64,000 nt of DNA from Puffinus mauretanicus (taxonomy: Eukaryota > Chordata > Aves > Procellariiformes > Procellariidae): positions 8,475,501-8,539,500 of the forward strand of contig JAJKFH010003627.1 in NCBI GenBank assembly GCA_023333565.1. The letters run 5' to 3'. Under the pieces are notes generated by a model that worked only from the letters and a program-made list of their open reading frames with translations, had not been told where the DNA came from and searched no databases. Every line of letters begins with the position of its first letter. Position 1 is the first letter of the stretch. A program made the position numbers and the translations under genes. Of the stretch, positions 53,565 to 64,000 are shown one piece after another.

Positions 53565-54465
53565 TATTAAGCCCATTCAATAAACACAAACGTACAAAGG
53601 CCCCAGTCGGTGCGTGTACGCGTGTCCAGATATGTGCATGCCTGTGATTTAATGGAAGACACGGATATGCCAATGTATACGTACACTACATGCATAGAGA
53701 ACAGGTAGATGCGCGAGAGCGTCTCTTCTTCACTGCTACACAGAATTGTTTGAAACATAAAGTTTCGCCTTTTCAAAACTTCTCTGCTTTAAATACAACT
53801 TGTCCAGTAGAACAGCCCGTCCTTCTTGAAGCTGTCCCCAGCACCCAGTGCCACGCAGGTTTGCTGCAGCACGAGCACGGCTGGCACTGCAGGCTACCCT
53901 TGCTCCCCGCACCCACGCTCACTGATACGGGCTTACACATCCATGCCGGGCTTCTAGCACTGCTCCTTCTTCTTCCTTGGAAGAAGGCAGAGGCGACCAA
54001 AGGTGCTGAAGAGAATTCAGATATAGACCTTGCCTACAGAGAGCTTCAGTAATACAACTGCTTTGTTTGGAGGGCAGATGTTTTACCTAAGACGATTATA
54101 TGAGTACCCCTGGGTACCGCTGCTCTCCTGTGAACTCCCTTACACTTGCCCAGCTCGTTTTCCCTCTCCAGGATGCTTCTTTCAATCACTGAGCCGTGGC
54201 CTCACCGGGGACGCTGCGGCACCCAGCACAGCTACCCAAACAGGTGATTTACAGAGCTGCAGGGCACCTCCAGCCAAGAGCTTCCCATCCCCGCAGCCGC
54301 CCTTGCAGCCCGTCAGCACACGCGCAACGCCACAGCGCACGGCAGCCTGCGCCCCGCGCAAGGCCATCCCCGCTCCCCTGGGTCCCTTCCCAGCAGGACA
54401 GCCTGTCTTAGGGCCAAACCCATTTACTCAGTACTAATATAGAGCAGGGGAGGGAGGCAGGAAGG
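53565..54465. other. Background, no supported gene
   Basis: Open frames up to 135 codons without recognisable domains. The CpG-containing piece at 54300-54370 is small. Nothing else is supported. Confidence 0.5.
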
Positions 54466-54469
54466 GGAA

Positions 54470-54680
54470 AAGCCTTTAAAATCCGTCCCTTCAGGGTCTT
54501 TTTGTATCAGAACAGCAATGTTTCTTGGTGTGAAGACTTTCCGATGCCTTTGCTGTCAGAGCCCCTCCTGGCAGTGTGCAATCTTTGGCATGAAAAGGAG
54601 GGGTGGTCCTCCTTAGCCACGGTCTGTCGCTGATTACTTACAATATCCAACAAAATAGCAAACACAAACAAAGCTGATCA
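54470..54680. promoter_or_regulatory. Weak candidate element
   Basis: Contains GCCTTTAAAATCCG, GCAATCTTTGGCATG, GCTGATTACTTACAATATCC and CAAAATAGC. The CTGATTACTTACAATA block is the main support. Texture is intermediate between element and background. Confidence 0.22.
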
Positions 54681-54684
54681 ACGA

Positions 54685-57080
54685 CTTTACGTCCACGTCA
54701 GCCCCATGCACTCCTGCACAAGGCAGCTCGCGGTGTCCTGCTTTTTTTCCAGTACCGCTCTCTCCAGAAGGTCCCAGACCCTGCAACGCTCACTCTACCT
54801 TTGGACAGGCATTTTCAAGCGAAGGAGGACCAGTTCATCCCAAGACATCAACTCTGCAGCCAGGTGTACAGAGGAAAAGGCTCTACAGACAGCAAAGGTC
54901 TCCTGGCATCAGAGGGAGTAAGATGATTCTCGATCAGCTGCATCCAAAACAGATCTAACTGTAGGATCAGGGTCTAATTCAGTAAAACAATAAAGAAATA
55001 TACTTTGATTAAAATCATACTTTTTTTTTTTAAATAATCTCTCTATTTTTTTTAGAAATTCTGTGATCGTTGCACTGGGAAGAAACATGAAAATCTATTT
55101 TACTTTCTACTATCGGGAATGTGGGCAGTTTTAACAGTCTGCATATTGAAAACAGCTTTCCTGTCCTCACTTTTGCTTCCAGTTGCTCTGCGGTGCCTTA
55201 TCTCTCAGAGTTTTGTGCAAAAGCTGAATACTGCAAGGCCTGAGCTCCAAGATGAACAGATGAAAGGGAAGGAGGAAGGTTGGTTTTTAAAGGATTGCTG
55301 TACATATTTATTTCAAATTACTGTTTGTTTGTTTGTTTTTCTTTTGAGGTTTTGTAAATATTGTTTCTTACCAAAAACTGAATCTGAGACCAAATGACAT
55401 AGACACATTATAGAAAAAGCTAAACCACGTAAATCAAAGTGTGCCAGACTGTCAGCAGCGCACTCCAGCCAGCAGGAAAGTTATAGTTTTATGGGCACCA
55501 GAGCTGTCACTTGTGGGCAGAAGAAGTGACCTGTGGTCCTTCCAGCCCAGTGTGGTGTCTCCAGTAAAGGCCAGACCAGATGCTTCTGTGAAAGATCAAA
55601 CGAAAGAAGACAAAAGGAAGACACCACTGTAAACAGTTACAGGGCAGCCTCAATTCAAGGGAAGTTGCCTCCCCAAAAGCCGGCCGCTGGCATATGCTCT
55701 GTTCTCATGGCAGAAGGCATTTAGCAACATCTTACAGGATTAAGCCCTAAAACTCCACTCTCCAGTATCAATGCGACTGGAAAGCTGGAATCTTTTTTTT
55801 ATTATTATTTAAAAGCACAGCTTTTTGCTTCTCTTTTCTACCTGCTGGTGCTTGTTTTTATGATGTGTTTGCTAACCAGGTCCTGGAAATACAGAGCTTT
55901 CGGACCCAAACCCTCTGCTTCTTACCGAGTGAGCCAGCACAGCCAATTTAACACATATACCGACCATGTATCTAGGTAATATCTCAAAGCATATCCTGCC
56001 CACCCTGCCAGTATTTCCTTCTTCCCTGAAACTCCACTGTGGGATGGAGCCTGCTGGCATGGGCAGATGAGTGGATGGCACCGCACGCTCCCTTTCCCGA
56101 GCGCCGGCTCGGCTGCCGACGAGCGGGGCCGGGGGGATGCAGCCCTGAAGGCAGGCAGCGGACATGCCGCTTTTTATTTTCTGCTCACAATTGGCAGTTT
56201 CCTCCACCCACCCAAACAGACCCTGCAATGTTTTTTAAAATGCAGTCAGCAGCTGGAAACTAAGGCAACTTCTGTCTCCTATTGAAAGTCTCCCAGCAAA
56301 GCCTCAGCCTTCCCTGGACCACCCTGGGTCATGTAAATTCAGCAGATTATCCATCCCTAACTCTCCTCATCTATCACCCGCCTCTGTTATCGATCTGCTC
56401 CTCTGAGTAAGTGGGGCCCGGGCTGTCCGTTGCTGAGTCCTGCAAATCTGGCCAGACGCACGTGTGACTGCCTGGGAGAGCGAGGAGGACAGGTTCAATA
56501 ATGCCGGGTTACTGCCACCGCACAGCCTGAGCCGAGCTGATCTATGGGCTCGGCAAAGGGAGGATTCAAAAGCAGAACAAGACTTGGCCATAATGCCACA
56601 GGACTCACTCTAATCCCATGACACTCAGCTTTAAAGGCAATATTGCCAGCCGCCAGCTGCCAGCCGAGGCTGGGAAGTCACTTCCACCGCCCAGTGGAAC
56701 AGATTAAATGCCTCCTTTCCATCCATAGGATACCGACAGCACCTCAGCTAACTGTCTGCTCCTCCATTTTGCAGATGAAGGCTGGGAAGTGCCTGTCTCC
56801 CCATGCTCTATTCGAGCTCTTTGCCAGAATCACATAAAATCCCAAGACTTGGGACCGTAAAACTCCCCCATTTCAAACCCAGCTGCCTTACAGCTGAGCT
56901 GAATTCCCCTCTCGGTTTCACCCAGGCAAGCCCTGCAACGGCAGTCCAGCTGCAAGGCTCAGCAGAACACAGCCCTCCACCTAGGGTCAAAGCCCTAAAT
57001 GTTACACACGCGCCACCTGCACCGCCGATCTTAATTTTCATTAAGAATAAGTTCCCGTGCTTTAATTTATAAATAAAACT
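54685..57080. other. Background with AT-rich segments, no supported gene
   Basis: AT-rich stretch with T-runs at 55020-55030 and 55790-55800 and a (GTTT)n-like tract at 55322-55341. Open frames up to 118 codons are unrecognised. The words at 56830-56870 resemble a CR1 border only loosely and are not called. Confidence 0.45.
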
Positions 57081-57084
57081 GAAA

Positions 57085-57290
57085 GATGAACCAAGTGTAA
57101 TCACACCAGCGGTGTGTTCCTCCCCCTGTAAAGATCTTGCTATAACCGCACAGCGAGCTCTGCCGTAGTTGACTCACCCCAGTGGGGTGCTAATTCTGGG
57201 AGCTGGAGATAACCATTGAAATGGGAATACTGTTAACAATTTCACTGCTGATCTTTCAGCGAATATTTGTATCTGTGATGCTTCTTCATA
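57085..57290. promoter_or_regulatory. Candidate conserved noncoding element, left part
   Basis: Contains GTAATCACACCAGC, GCTATAACCGCAC, GTTGACTCACCCC, GTGCTAATTCTGG, GAGATAACCATTG, GTTAAC within CTGTTAACAATTTC (57232-57237) and GCGAATATTTGTATC. The words are diverse and unrepeated. It is probably one regulatory block with 57370-57550. Confidence 0.4.
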
Positions 57291-57369
57291 ATCTCAAACT
57301 GCTCTCCATGTGTCCCAAGGAGGTGACAAAAACCTTACGCGTCTATCCAGCTGCCGACACTTCCCACTT

Positions 57370-57550
57370 CTCCCGGCTTCTACAATGCAGCTGAGTATTG
57401 TTAATATGAAAATCTTTGGCCTATTGATCACTCAAAATATGAGGGTGACAAAAATGCATTGAATTTAACATAAAAATAAACAACTCGTGGCTGCTGTATT
57501 GACTGTATTATTCATATTATGTTTTAATTCATTCGCCTCTCACGCAGCAG
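57370..57550. promoter_or_regulatory. Candidate conserved noncoding element, right part
   Basis: Contains GAGTATTGTTAATATG (ATTGTTAAT at 57397-57405, Sox- and HNF1-like), CCTATTGATCACTC, AAAATGCATTGAATTTAAC, ATAAAAATAAAC, CTGTATTATTCATATTATG and GTTTTAATTCATTCGCC. The right edge passes into GC-rich sequence near 57550. No transcript signature is seen. Confidence 0.42.
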
Positions 57551-57554
57551 CTGC

Positions 57555-58215
57555 AGATTTTCACCAGCTGTGTCAGATCGCTTCCCAAGCCCAGACCTGG
57601 GAGCCCTCCCCTGCTGCGAGCGATCGGGTCTCCACTCCAACGCTACCAGAGCAAAGACATTATAGACGGAGAACACCACCCCGCACACCGCAAAAACTTG
57701 AAGCAACGTGTGGTGGTGCTTCCTTTGGGACGCTACAGCGTTACGGGACATGACTAAGCCTAACTTGGTTTCTGAAAGACTGAAAGAACAGGGAAGCTAA
57801 TCCATCCTTTGGAAGAATATCCAAAGGCCTAAGAGACCTCAGGATGACCAACCCAACCCTAACCCTACGCTGACGGTTTGGCTAGGCGTTTGTAACATGC
57901 TCACGGTACTTGTGTCCCAGCCTGGGTTCCCCCAGACTCCATACCATTACTACACAGCGCACAGCAGATCTTCCTTCTGCCTGCTAATCTGAAAGGCCAA
58001 AAGCTCTGTGCACGTTAGGGGTCCCAAAACTCGCCCGTGGATGGGGTGAACACACAAAATTCTGCACCATCTCCAGTCCTTCTCAAGGCACTGGAACAAC
58101 AGGGCCCTGGGGAAGAAAGACCTGACTTTAAATGGAAAGATTGGGTTGGGACCCCACCCCATGTCACACCAAGCACCACTAAAACCAGAACAAACCAGGC
58201 AGCCCCATAAGTCGT
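57555..58215. other. Background, no supported gene
   Basis: Short unrecognised frames. A telomere-like AACCCTAACCCT of two units near 57855 is too short to be meaningful. Nothing else is supported. Confidence 0.5.
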
Positions 58216-58219
58216 AAGA

Positions 58220-58350
58220 ATTAAAGGCACGATTCCCCCTTTCTAACGATGCTTTTACAGAAACCGTTCCACTGTAAAACTTTATGATTTGAATCTTTAT
58301 AGCCGCCAGCAGAGCACATGTTCACTGCCTTAAATTATAACTTAATCTCA
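58220..58350. promoter_or_regulatory. Compact AT-rich candidate element
   Basis: Contains GAATTAAAGGC, GTAAAACTTTATGATTTGAATC, CTTTATAGCCGCC and CCTTAAATTATAACTTAATC. About 130 bp with CpG-containing flanks. Texture resembles the stronger islands. Confidence 0.33.
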
Positions 58351-58354
58351 ACAG

Positions 58355-61300
58355 AATTTGTGCTTTCCAGCGCTCTGTGGATAGAGTGACAGACATGAGG
58401 CAGAACTTCGTGCCTGCTGCCCACCTGCCTCCTTGGACCGCGACCCCCAGAGGTACCGCGCGCCGGGGTGCAACTGCAAGCCCTCAAACCAGCTCCCATC
58501 TGGAGATGCTCTGCGGCACAGGTACTTAAGCAGCACCTTACAGCAGAGGGATAGAGGTGCCCACGGTGCGCTGTTACGGTGCTGTTTACCACCATGATTG
58601 CTAACACACTAAAATGGAGCAACGCGGGTATCAATAAACACAGCAAAGGGGCCAGTGGAGATATCACAGCAGCATCCCAGCTGTGTTTTGTGGGGTCAAC
58701 ACATCCTCCTTGGGAGGATCACACATGTCCGCTGCTAGTGGAAAGTACCTGGGGCAGTGAGGAACCCTCCACTCATTCAAAGAGCAGAAAAGGACCAAAT
58801 CTGCAACTGCTGCTGTCACAGATTCAGTGTGTAGCAGTCCCCCAAAGTACACCACCTTCCACTGGATGAACGTACACGATCTGTCTACTAACACGTGTGC
58901 TCCCACCTCTGCAGCAGCAGTAGTGCTGGCAAGGCCATACGTAGGCTTCAGTAAAGCAGAGCATCCTCCTGTGGTCTCTGACCCGCTTTCCCCGCACAAA
59001 CACCATGCTCAAAAGAATCACGCTGGTTATTGCTGGCTTTTTTAAAACTTTGTTGCACATATCCAGAAGCAGAAGTTGCACCGGCAGAAATAGAAAGCAG
59101 TGTGCGCATGTGAGTTTCAAGCATATCATGCGATACTGGAAGAAGCCCGTGCCTTGCGTGCATGTTTGCACATAGCAAGATGGTAGCAGAGGAAAATGCG
59201 GGAAGGAAACTGCCAGCCACCTGTAGGGAAAAGCACTCCAGTTTGGTGGGGGAATTGGGAACATTTTTCTCAATTCCTTCTCATCTTCAGCAGCAAGGCA
59301 GAAAAGACCAGTCAATCAATACAACAGTAAAATTTGTAACCCAGGTAACCTTTAAACACTAAACAATGTCATACTAAACTAAAACAAACTACACAAAATC
59401 CCAGTTAGGCATCGAAATCGCCCTGGGTCAGCCAGACTAAGAAAACAGAGATAAAAGGCTTCAGCATCCTGCTGTGCCGAGCCCTGGCGTCCTCTCTGCT
59501 GACGCCTGGGTACCTGTGAACGGGTGGTCCTCCTCGGGCAGCCACACACCGCAGCTTTGATTTCGTGAGTCCTCTGGACAGGTGACCTCGCTAGATGGCT
59601 GGGGTCACCGTACTCCTGCAGCTCCTAGACTTGAAAGATATAAGAGCCATGTCTCTAGCTGCACTCCCCACTTCAATCCCTGCGCAATTTGTTCACACCT
59701 TTCCCCTTTGCATCTCCTTTCCTTTTCTTCTAGGGGGGCGAACTGCGTTCTCCCTTCTTCCAGTTGATCATCTGCTGATGAACTTACACGGAACCATTTT
59801 TGCTGCCAGCTGCTGGTCCTGCACTTTAACCTGCTGTGCCTCTTGTTTATTAAAGCATCTCCCCACCCAACAGGTTACCTCGGTATTGAGCTCCCACAGA
59901 AACTGGAGTGCATTTCTAGGAGAGCACCCAATGCTCCACACCTTGTGTCTGCACAACAGTGGGAACCCGATACTTGGAGAATCACAAAATCATGCAGAAG
60001 TGGAAGGGTGAACGAGAGGTTATCTGCTTCTTTCTGTACAAAAGCAGAAACAGCTAAATTTAACACATTCCTGAAATAATTCTGCTTAATTTGCTCCTGA
60101 AACCTACCAGTGCTCCCCACTCCCAGCCTATTGCATTGCTTTGTCACCCCCATGCTAGACAATAACAGCTGACAGAAAGGCTTCAGTTTAAGCTCCGAAG
60201 TTCTTGCCTTATCTGCAGTTGGCACATCTTCCTGCTACACAACCTGCAATGCCCACCCGACACGCCATCCTCAGAGGAGGACGGATTTCTTTCCCACCCT
60301 CCCAAGGAGAGACCTTAGGAGAGACCACCCTCACTGGCTTTGTTCTAGGTAGGCTGCAGCTGAAATGGGCATCAACAAGAAGAAATAAGAAAGGGAGCAG
60401 CCCTCCATTTTCTGCAGGACTATAAAGAATTTATGAATAAACCTGGGAAGCCTTTTAATTTCTTTTTTCCCTTACTCTAATCTTCTCATTTTTTCTAGGG
60501 GAGGGGGATGCAGAGCTCCTGTAGGCAGGATAAGAGACTGCTCTTTGGGAGCTGAAGTTGCCAGTTCAAACTGGACATCTAGTACCTGGCAGACCTCACC
60601 TTTCACAGAGCCACATGGGACTAAGAGCTTCCCTTTGATGCTTTCTCCTCTGGTTCTTTTAGGCTGCGGTCCAGTAACTTTCCTTCTTTAAAAGGAAGGC
60701 CGAGGCGATTTTGTTTCCTGACTTTTGAAGAGCTTTTCCTCTTCTTTCTTTGATCTGTGTAGTGAATTTGATCTCCCAGAAGAGCAGGATGAATGTGTCT
60801 CCTTGCAGCCCGGTTCCGGACAGTCAGGATTTGATTCATTGATTCGTTTATTTTTATTTGGCTTTTGTGTTTGGCAAGCTGAATACGGGGCTGCAAGCAA
60901 GGCTCTTTCTTTAGGCCCAGGAGAAGGAAGATGTTTCCCTGAACCTGGCTGAGTCCGTGCTTCCCAGGCAGTGGGCTGGATGCCAGGGCATCTCTGAAGG
61001 CACTTCCACCGTCTTCTCAGGGATGCAGGGAAAGAAGCTCACCTCTCCCTCCTGCTCCATCATGGGACTAGACACCTAAGCAGTGTGTGCTGATAAGATA
61101 TCTCAGTCCTCCAGGGAATGCCCTGCAGGCAGCACTTCAATTTCCATCTCGTTTTGTGGCAGGCTCTGGGACATGAGCTGACCATTCATGCTCCCCGCTG
61201 GCCCAGCAGCCAGAGGAGGGATGAAGAGGAGTAAAGGAGGGGCCAGAGCCTCTCTGGGGATGGCGAGGAAGCTGTAACAGACCAGGCACTCCACAAAATC

Positions 61301-61925
61301 GCTGAAGAGCTGAAGCTCTTTGAGGGTCTTTACCTCAGGGACAGCCCTTCTGGGACTCCAGCACTAGTCTGAATGCTTCTTCCAAACAGCCATGCATGAT
61401 GAACCCCACAGCAAACCTCTCCCACACCTGCTGGCACTTTTCCATCCCAAGAGGAGGAGACGGAGGTCCTGATGTGCCCAGACCAGTTTGCGGCTGGAGG
61501 TTTAGAAGACCTGTCCTGGTTAGGAATCAAAAAGGTTGGGAAAAATAATCATTTAGAAAAGGTGCTCTGAGGTGAGGTGACCGAGGAGGACAGAGCCAGG
61601 TCCAACTGGTTGGAGTCCTCCTCCAAGGAGCCCACCAGCAGAGCATCCTCAGCTGCGTGCCAAGACACGGTTCCTGCCCACGTCCCCGAGCCAGCGTGGG
61701 ACAATTCCTGCTCCCGGGCTGCTGCCGGGGCAGCGGATCAGGAGTCCTGCCTGCAGCCTAGCCCACGGCTTGAACCCATCATTGGGAATCAGCTCATGGC
61801 TGCACTGAGATTAAAAGCAAAACGAATGTTTGTGTGGGTGTTACTGAAGTTTTCAAGCAATCTGACTGACCGGTGTCGGAGCTGGGATAAGGACAGGAGC
61901 CCCTCGCTCACAGCCCTGAGACAGA
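58355..61925. other. Long background stretch with a CR1 relic, no supported gene
   Basis: Open frames up to 163 codons overlap without recognisable domains. A CR1-type fragment lies at 59978-60170. Nothing else can be supported. Confidence 0.5.
59978..60170 (-). repeat. Ancient CR1/L3-type LINE 3' fragment
   Basis: The blocks AGAATCACAAAATCATGCAG, GTGGAAGGGTGAACGAGAGG, TTATCTGCTTCTTTCTGTAC, AAAAGCAGAAACAGCTAAATT, TTAATTTGCTCCTGAAACC and TACCAGTGCTCCCCACTCC match, in order, the minus-strand form of old amniote CR1 3' ends. Those read 'aatcatagaatcatag...ctggaagggacctcaagaggtcatctagtcc...gcaggatcaac...taacctgctcttaaaaacctccagtgatggagattcc'. The agreement over about 180 bp makes this the best LINE call in the window. 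Confidence 0.6.
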
Positions 61926-61929
61926 CAGC

Positions 61930-62180
61930 AATGCTGTATATTCAATAAATAACCGGGGTATTTACTCAAATGAATGACTCTGAGCCTGTTCCAAGGAGTT
62001 AATTTAGTGCTAACTGACTGGATGAAAATGAAAAGGTCTCATTTTACATTAAGAATGATCACCTGACAGTTTTACTGAATATATTATGACAGGATTTATA
62101 TGGCTATATAATTTTAGGGTATATTTGGAAGATTATTATCCTGATTTAAATAAACACGATCTCCAGAAAATCAACACAGA
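61930..62180. promoter_or_regulatory. AT-rich candidate conserved noncoding element
   Basis: Contains GTATATTCAATAAATAACCGG, GGTATTTACTCAAATGAATG, GGAGTTAATTTAGTGC, CATTTTACATTAAGAATGATC, GAATATATTATGACAGG, GGATTTATATGGC and CTGATTTAAATAAACACG. It is strongly AT-rich, diverse and unrepeated over 240 bp. An open frame starts inside it (62086-62523, 145 codons) but has no recognisable domain. Confidence 0.36.
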
Positions 62181-62184
62181 GTCA

Positions 62185-63050
62185 GGAACTTTTCACACAA
62201 GAAAAAAGGCAAGAAAGCGGCTCAGAAGTGAACCTCAGTTGTTGTATCTTCTGCCTTCCACCAGCCGCTGCTTTGTAAACAGCGGGATCCCAGAGTTCAT
62301 AGGAAGTGGCAAGAAGCCCAAAGAAGTCCTCAATTCTGCTAGCTTACACATCACTAATGAATACAGCACAAACTTCTTACCCCAAATGTCTTATCTTTGC
62401 ACCGGGAGGGGAGCAGAGAGGGAGCCCGGCAGATTGTGCGGGCTGGAGGCAGGAGGGGGTGGAAGGAGTCAGGAAGAAGGGGTTTGGCTGTCAAAAGTGC
62501 CCCTTAAAAAAAGTGTTGCTTAAAGGGTCTTCTGCAAGAAAAAAGAAAAAAATTGAGGAATCAAAAGCAAATATATGCTTGACTTCGGTAAAGGCATCGC
62601 CTTCATGCATCCTATTTTCCAGGGGATGTTCCCATTCTCCGAACAGAAATGGGGCACAAAGAACTTTTGGGCACTTTTGCCTCTTGCGCTCAGGGGCAAG
62701 CTGGTGGGCTGCAGGCTCCTGGGTCACACAAGAGCAGCCCTGAAATGAGGCTAAAATATGCCCCGCTGCACATAACCCACGGGATGGAGAACAGGCTGCG
62801 CCACGCAGCACGCTCCTACCGCGTTCCCAGCAGGTCTGCAACACACCGGCGGCGGCAGCCGGCGGCGGTGCAAAGCCCTTTGGCCAAACCCGTGCTGATG
62901 GGGCACCAGAGCTACTTTCCACGCGGCTGTGCCCGTCTCCCTTCCAGCTTCCATAGGCTGCGCTGACTCGCATGAAGGGGCCTTAGTGCAAATAAGCGTC
63001 TAGGACACAAGCAGCTGCCTCTTTCAGCCTCCCCAGGTCCTGAATCCCCT
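62185..63050. other. Background with a small CpG cluster, no supported gene
   Basis: A CpG cluster with GGCGGCGGCAGCCGGCGGCGG at 62848-62868 is a short trinucleotide-like repeat. GTGCAAATAAGCG near 62988 is octamer-like. Unrecognised frames reach 160 codons. No gene is supported. Confidence 0.48.
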
Positions 63051-63059
63051 TCCTCCTCA

Positions 63060-63420
63060 TCCGGTGTCTCTAAGTGTAATTGTATACAAGAAAACCCTTC
63101 TCAAGGCTTGTTCTGTTTTACAAACTGCCTGATGGGATTATCTTTCCTGTCATTTTGAAGCTTGTATAAGCGTGCGACTTACACCACTCAAGTTAAATCA
63201 CACTCAAGGCACTTTGTCTGTCTAAATTGTTTGGAGGACCAAGTCATTTATTTACAAATCATGTTATTTATTTAGTGAAAAATAAATTTAAAAAAAAACA
63301 ATTTGAAATGAAATATAAGAAGTAGGTAATAAGGACATTGCAGTCAAGTAGCAATATCCTGTGGAGCAGATAAGTGCCAAATAGAAATGATCTTAAATAC
63401 GCTGAAAACTGCACTCTCTG
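63060..63420. promoter_or_regulatory. AT-rich candidate conserved noncoding element
   Basis: Contains GTGTAATTGTATAC, GGGATTATCTTTCC, TGTCATTTTGAAGC, CAAGTTAAATCACAC, AAGTCATTTATTTACAAATCATG, GTTATTTATTTAGTG and AAATAAATTTAAAAAAAAAC, then AATGATCTTAAATACGC. TTATTTA words repeat three times in 40 bp. This is a clear compositional island near the right end. Confidence 0.38.
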
Positions 63421-63424
63421 GTCT

Positions 63425-64000
63425 CAGACCACACAAAGAAAAGGCAACTTATTTGGTCAGGCACAGTCTTCCTGGGAGGTAACACTCACTTAGATATTAG
63501 AGTGATGATAGGCAGCCTAGACACAGCCAAGACAGGTAGATCGATTATTCCTGTAGCAGTAACCGTGGGGCAATATTTGTCTGTCATAACCCCAAAGCAG
63601 ATCAACTAACATTTAGGGACTAATCTGATGCCCAGTCCAGTCAGCGCAAATTTTTCCATTTATTTACTTCCACGGCTGCTGGATCAGACCTTTTGGGACT
63701 GCAAGATAGCATATGAGCTCCTGCTGCCACTGGAAGAGCTATAAATGTGCAAAGAGCAGAAGCTAAGAACCGCCAGGTGGAACCTGGTCATGGGTTTATT
63801 AAGTTACAGAAAGATCACCCAGAGCTGGAGGGTGTCCATGCCCAGAGGGGGGGTCACCTGCACCCTTCATGCACTTGTTTTTGCTGCGGGAACACACCTA
63901 GAAGCACGTCAGGTATGGGGGCACATCTCCACCTCCACACTGGGAAACCAGTGGCAGCCATGGGGTCACCTGGAGCATCACCGCCCCACACCTATGAGCA
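63425..64000. other. Right-end background, no supported gene
   Basis: Ordinary sequence with an AT-rich word cluster (CCATTTATTTACTTCC near 63656). The last 200 bp are GC-rich. Nothing can be supported here. Confidence 0.5.

Noticed and set aside
56820..56870. AATCACATAAAATCCC words similar to a CR1 3' border
   Set aside because: The following blocks do not match CR1 in order, unlike the fragment at 59978-60170.
57850..57868. Telomere-like AACCCTAACCCT
   Set aside because: Only two units; too short to be an interstitial telomeric repeat.

Overview
The window looks like nuclear DNA from a sauropsid vertebrate, most likely a bird. It has no operon-like gene packing and no prokaryotic ribosome-site pattern. 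Recognisable interspersed repeats are very sparse. Those that can be named are old and eroded: CR1-type LINE fragments and MIR/CORE-type SINE fragments. I see no Alu, B1/B2 or L1 copies, which would be expected somewhere in 64 kb of most mammalian DNA. The organism call is an inference; turtle, crocodilian or an unusually repeat-poor mammalian locus cannot be excluded by eye.

I find no protein-coding gene that I can support. The long open frames (up to about 330 codons) lie in GC-rich sequence where stop codons are rare. They overlap on both strands, show no domain I recognise, and are about as long as chance predicts. No tRNA, rRNA, CRISPR array or recognisable miRNA is seen. The window is best read as an intergenic or intronic regulatory landscape.

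The dominant structure is an alternation of two textures. The background is GC-rich and degenerate, full of short direct repeats and CT/GA tracts. Set into it are about 30 compact AT-rich islands of 100-550 bp, dense in homeodomain (TAAT/ATTA), POU-octamer, CCATAAA and GATA-like cores. These resemble the conserved noncoding elements that surround developmental transcription-factor genes. The clearest are at 3195-3535, 5125-5420, 8680-8955, 14670-14930, 16490-16770, 25370-25750, 27265-27700, 29440-29790, 32285-32770, 42890-43370, 45010-45225, 53010-53560, 57085-57550 and 63060-63420. Conservation cannot be seen in a single sequence, so all of these are candidates.

CpG-rich patches that could be promoters or orphan CpG islands lie at 4075-4285, 13485-13640, 18130-18420, 26250-27245, 40080-40205 and 48725-48960. 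The 26.2-27.3 kb patch is the largest and sits between AT-rich islands. Ancient repeats identified by eye are MIR-like pieces (about 6.65, 12.04, 17.4, 35.65, 44.09 and 50.4 kb) and CR1 pieces (about 17.83, 36.9 and 60.0 kb). Small structural oddities include a 44-bp near-palindrome at 10196-10239 and a 32-bp tandem duplication at 41769-41832. No gene symbol is assigned, because nothing in the sequence lets me name the locus safely.
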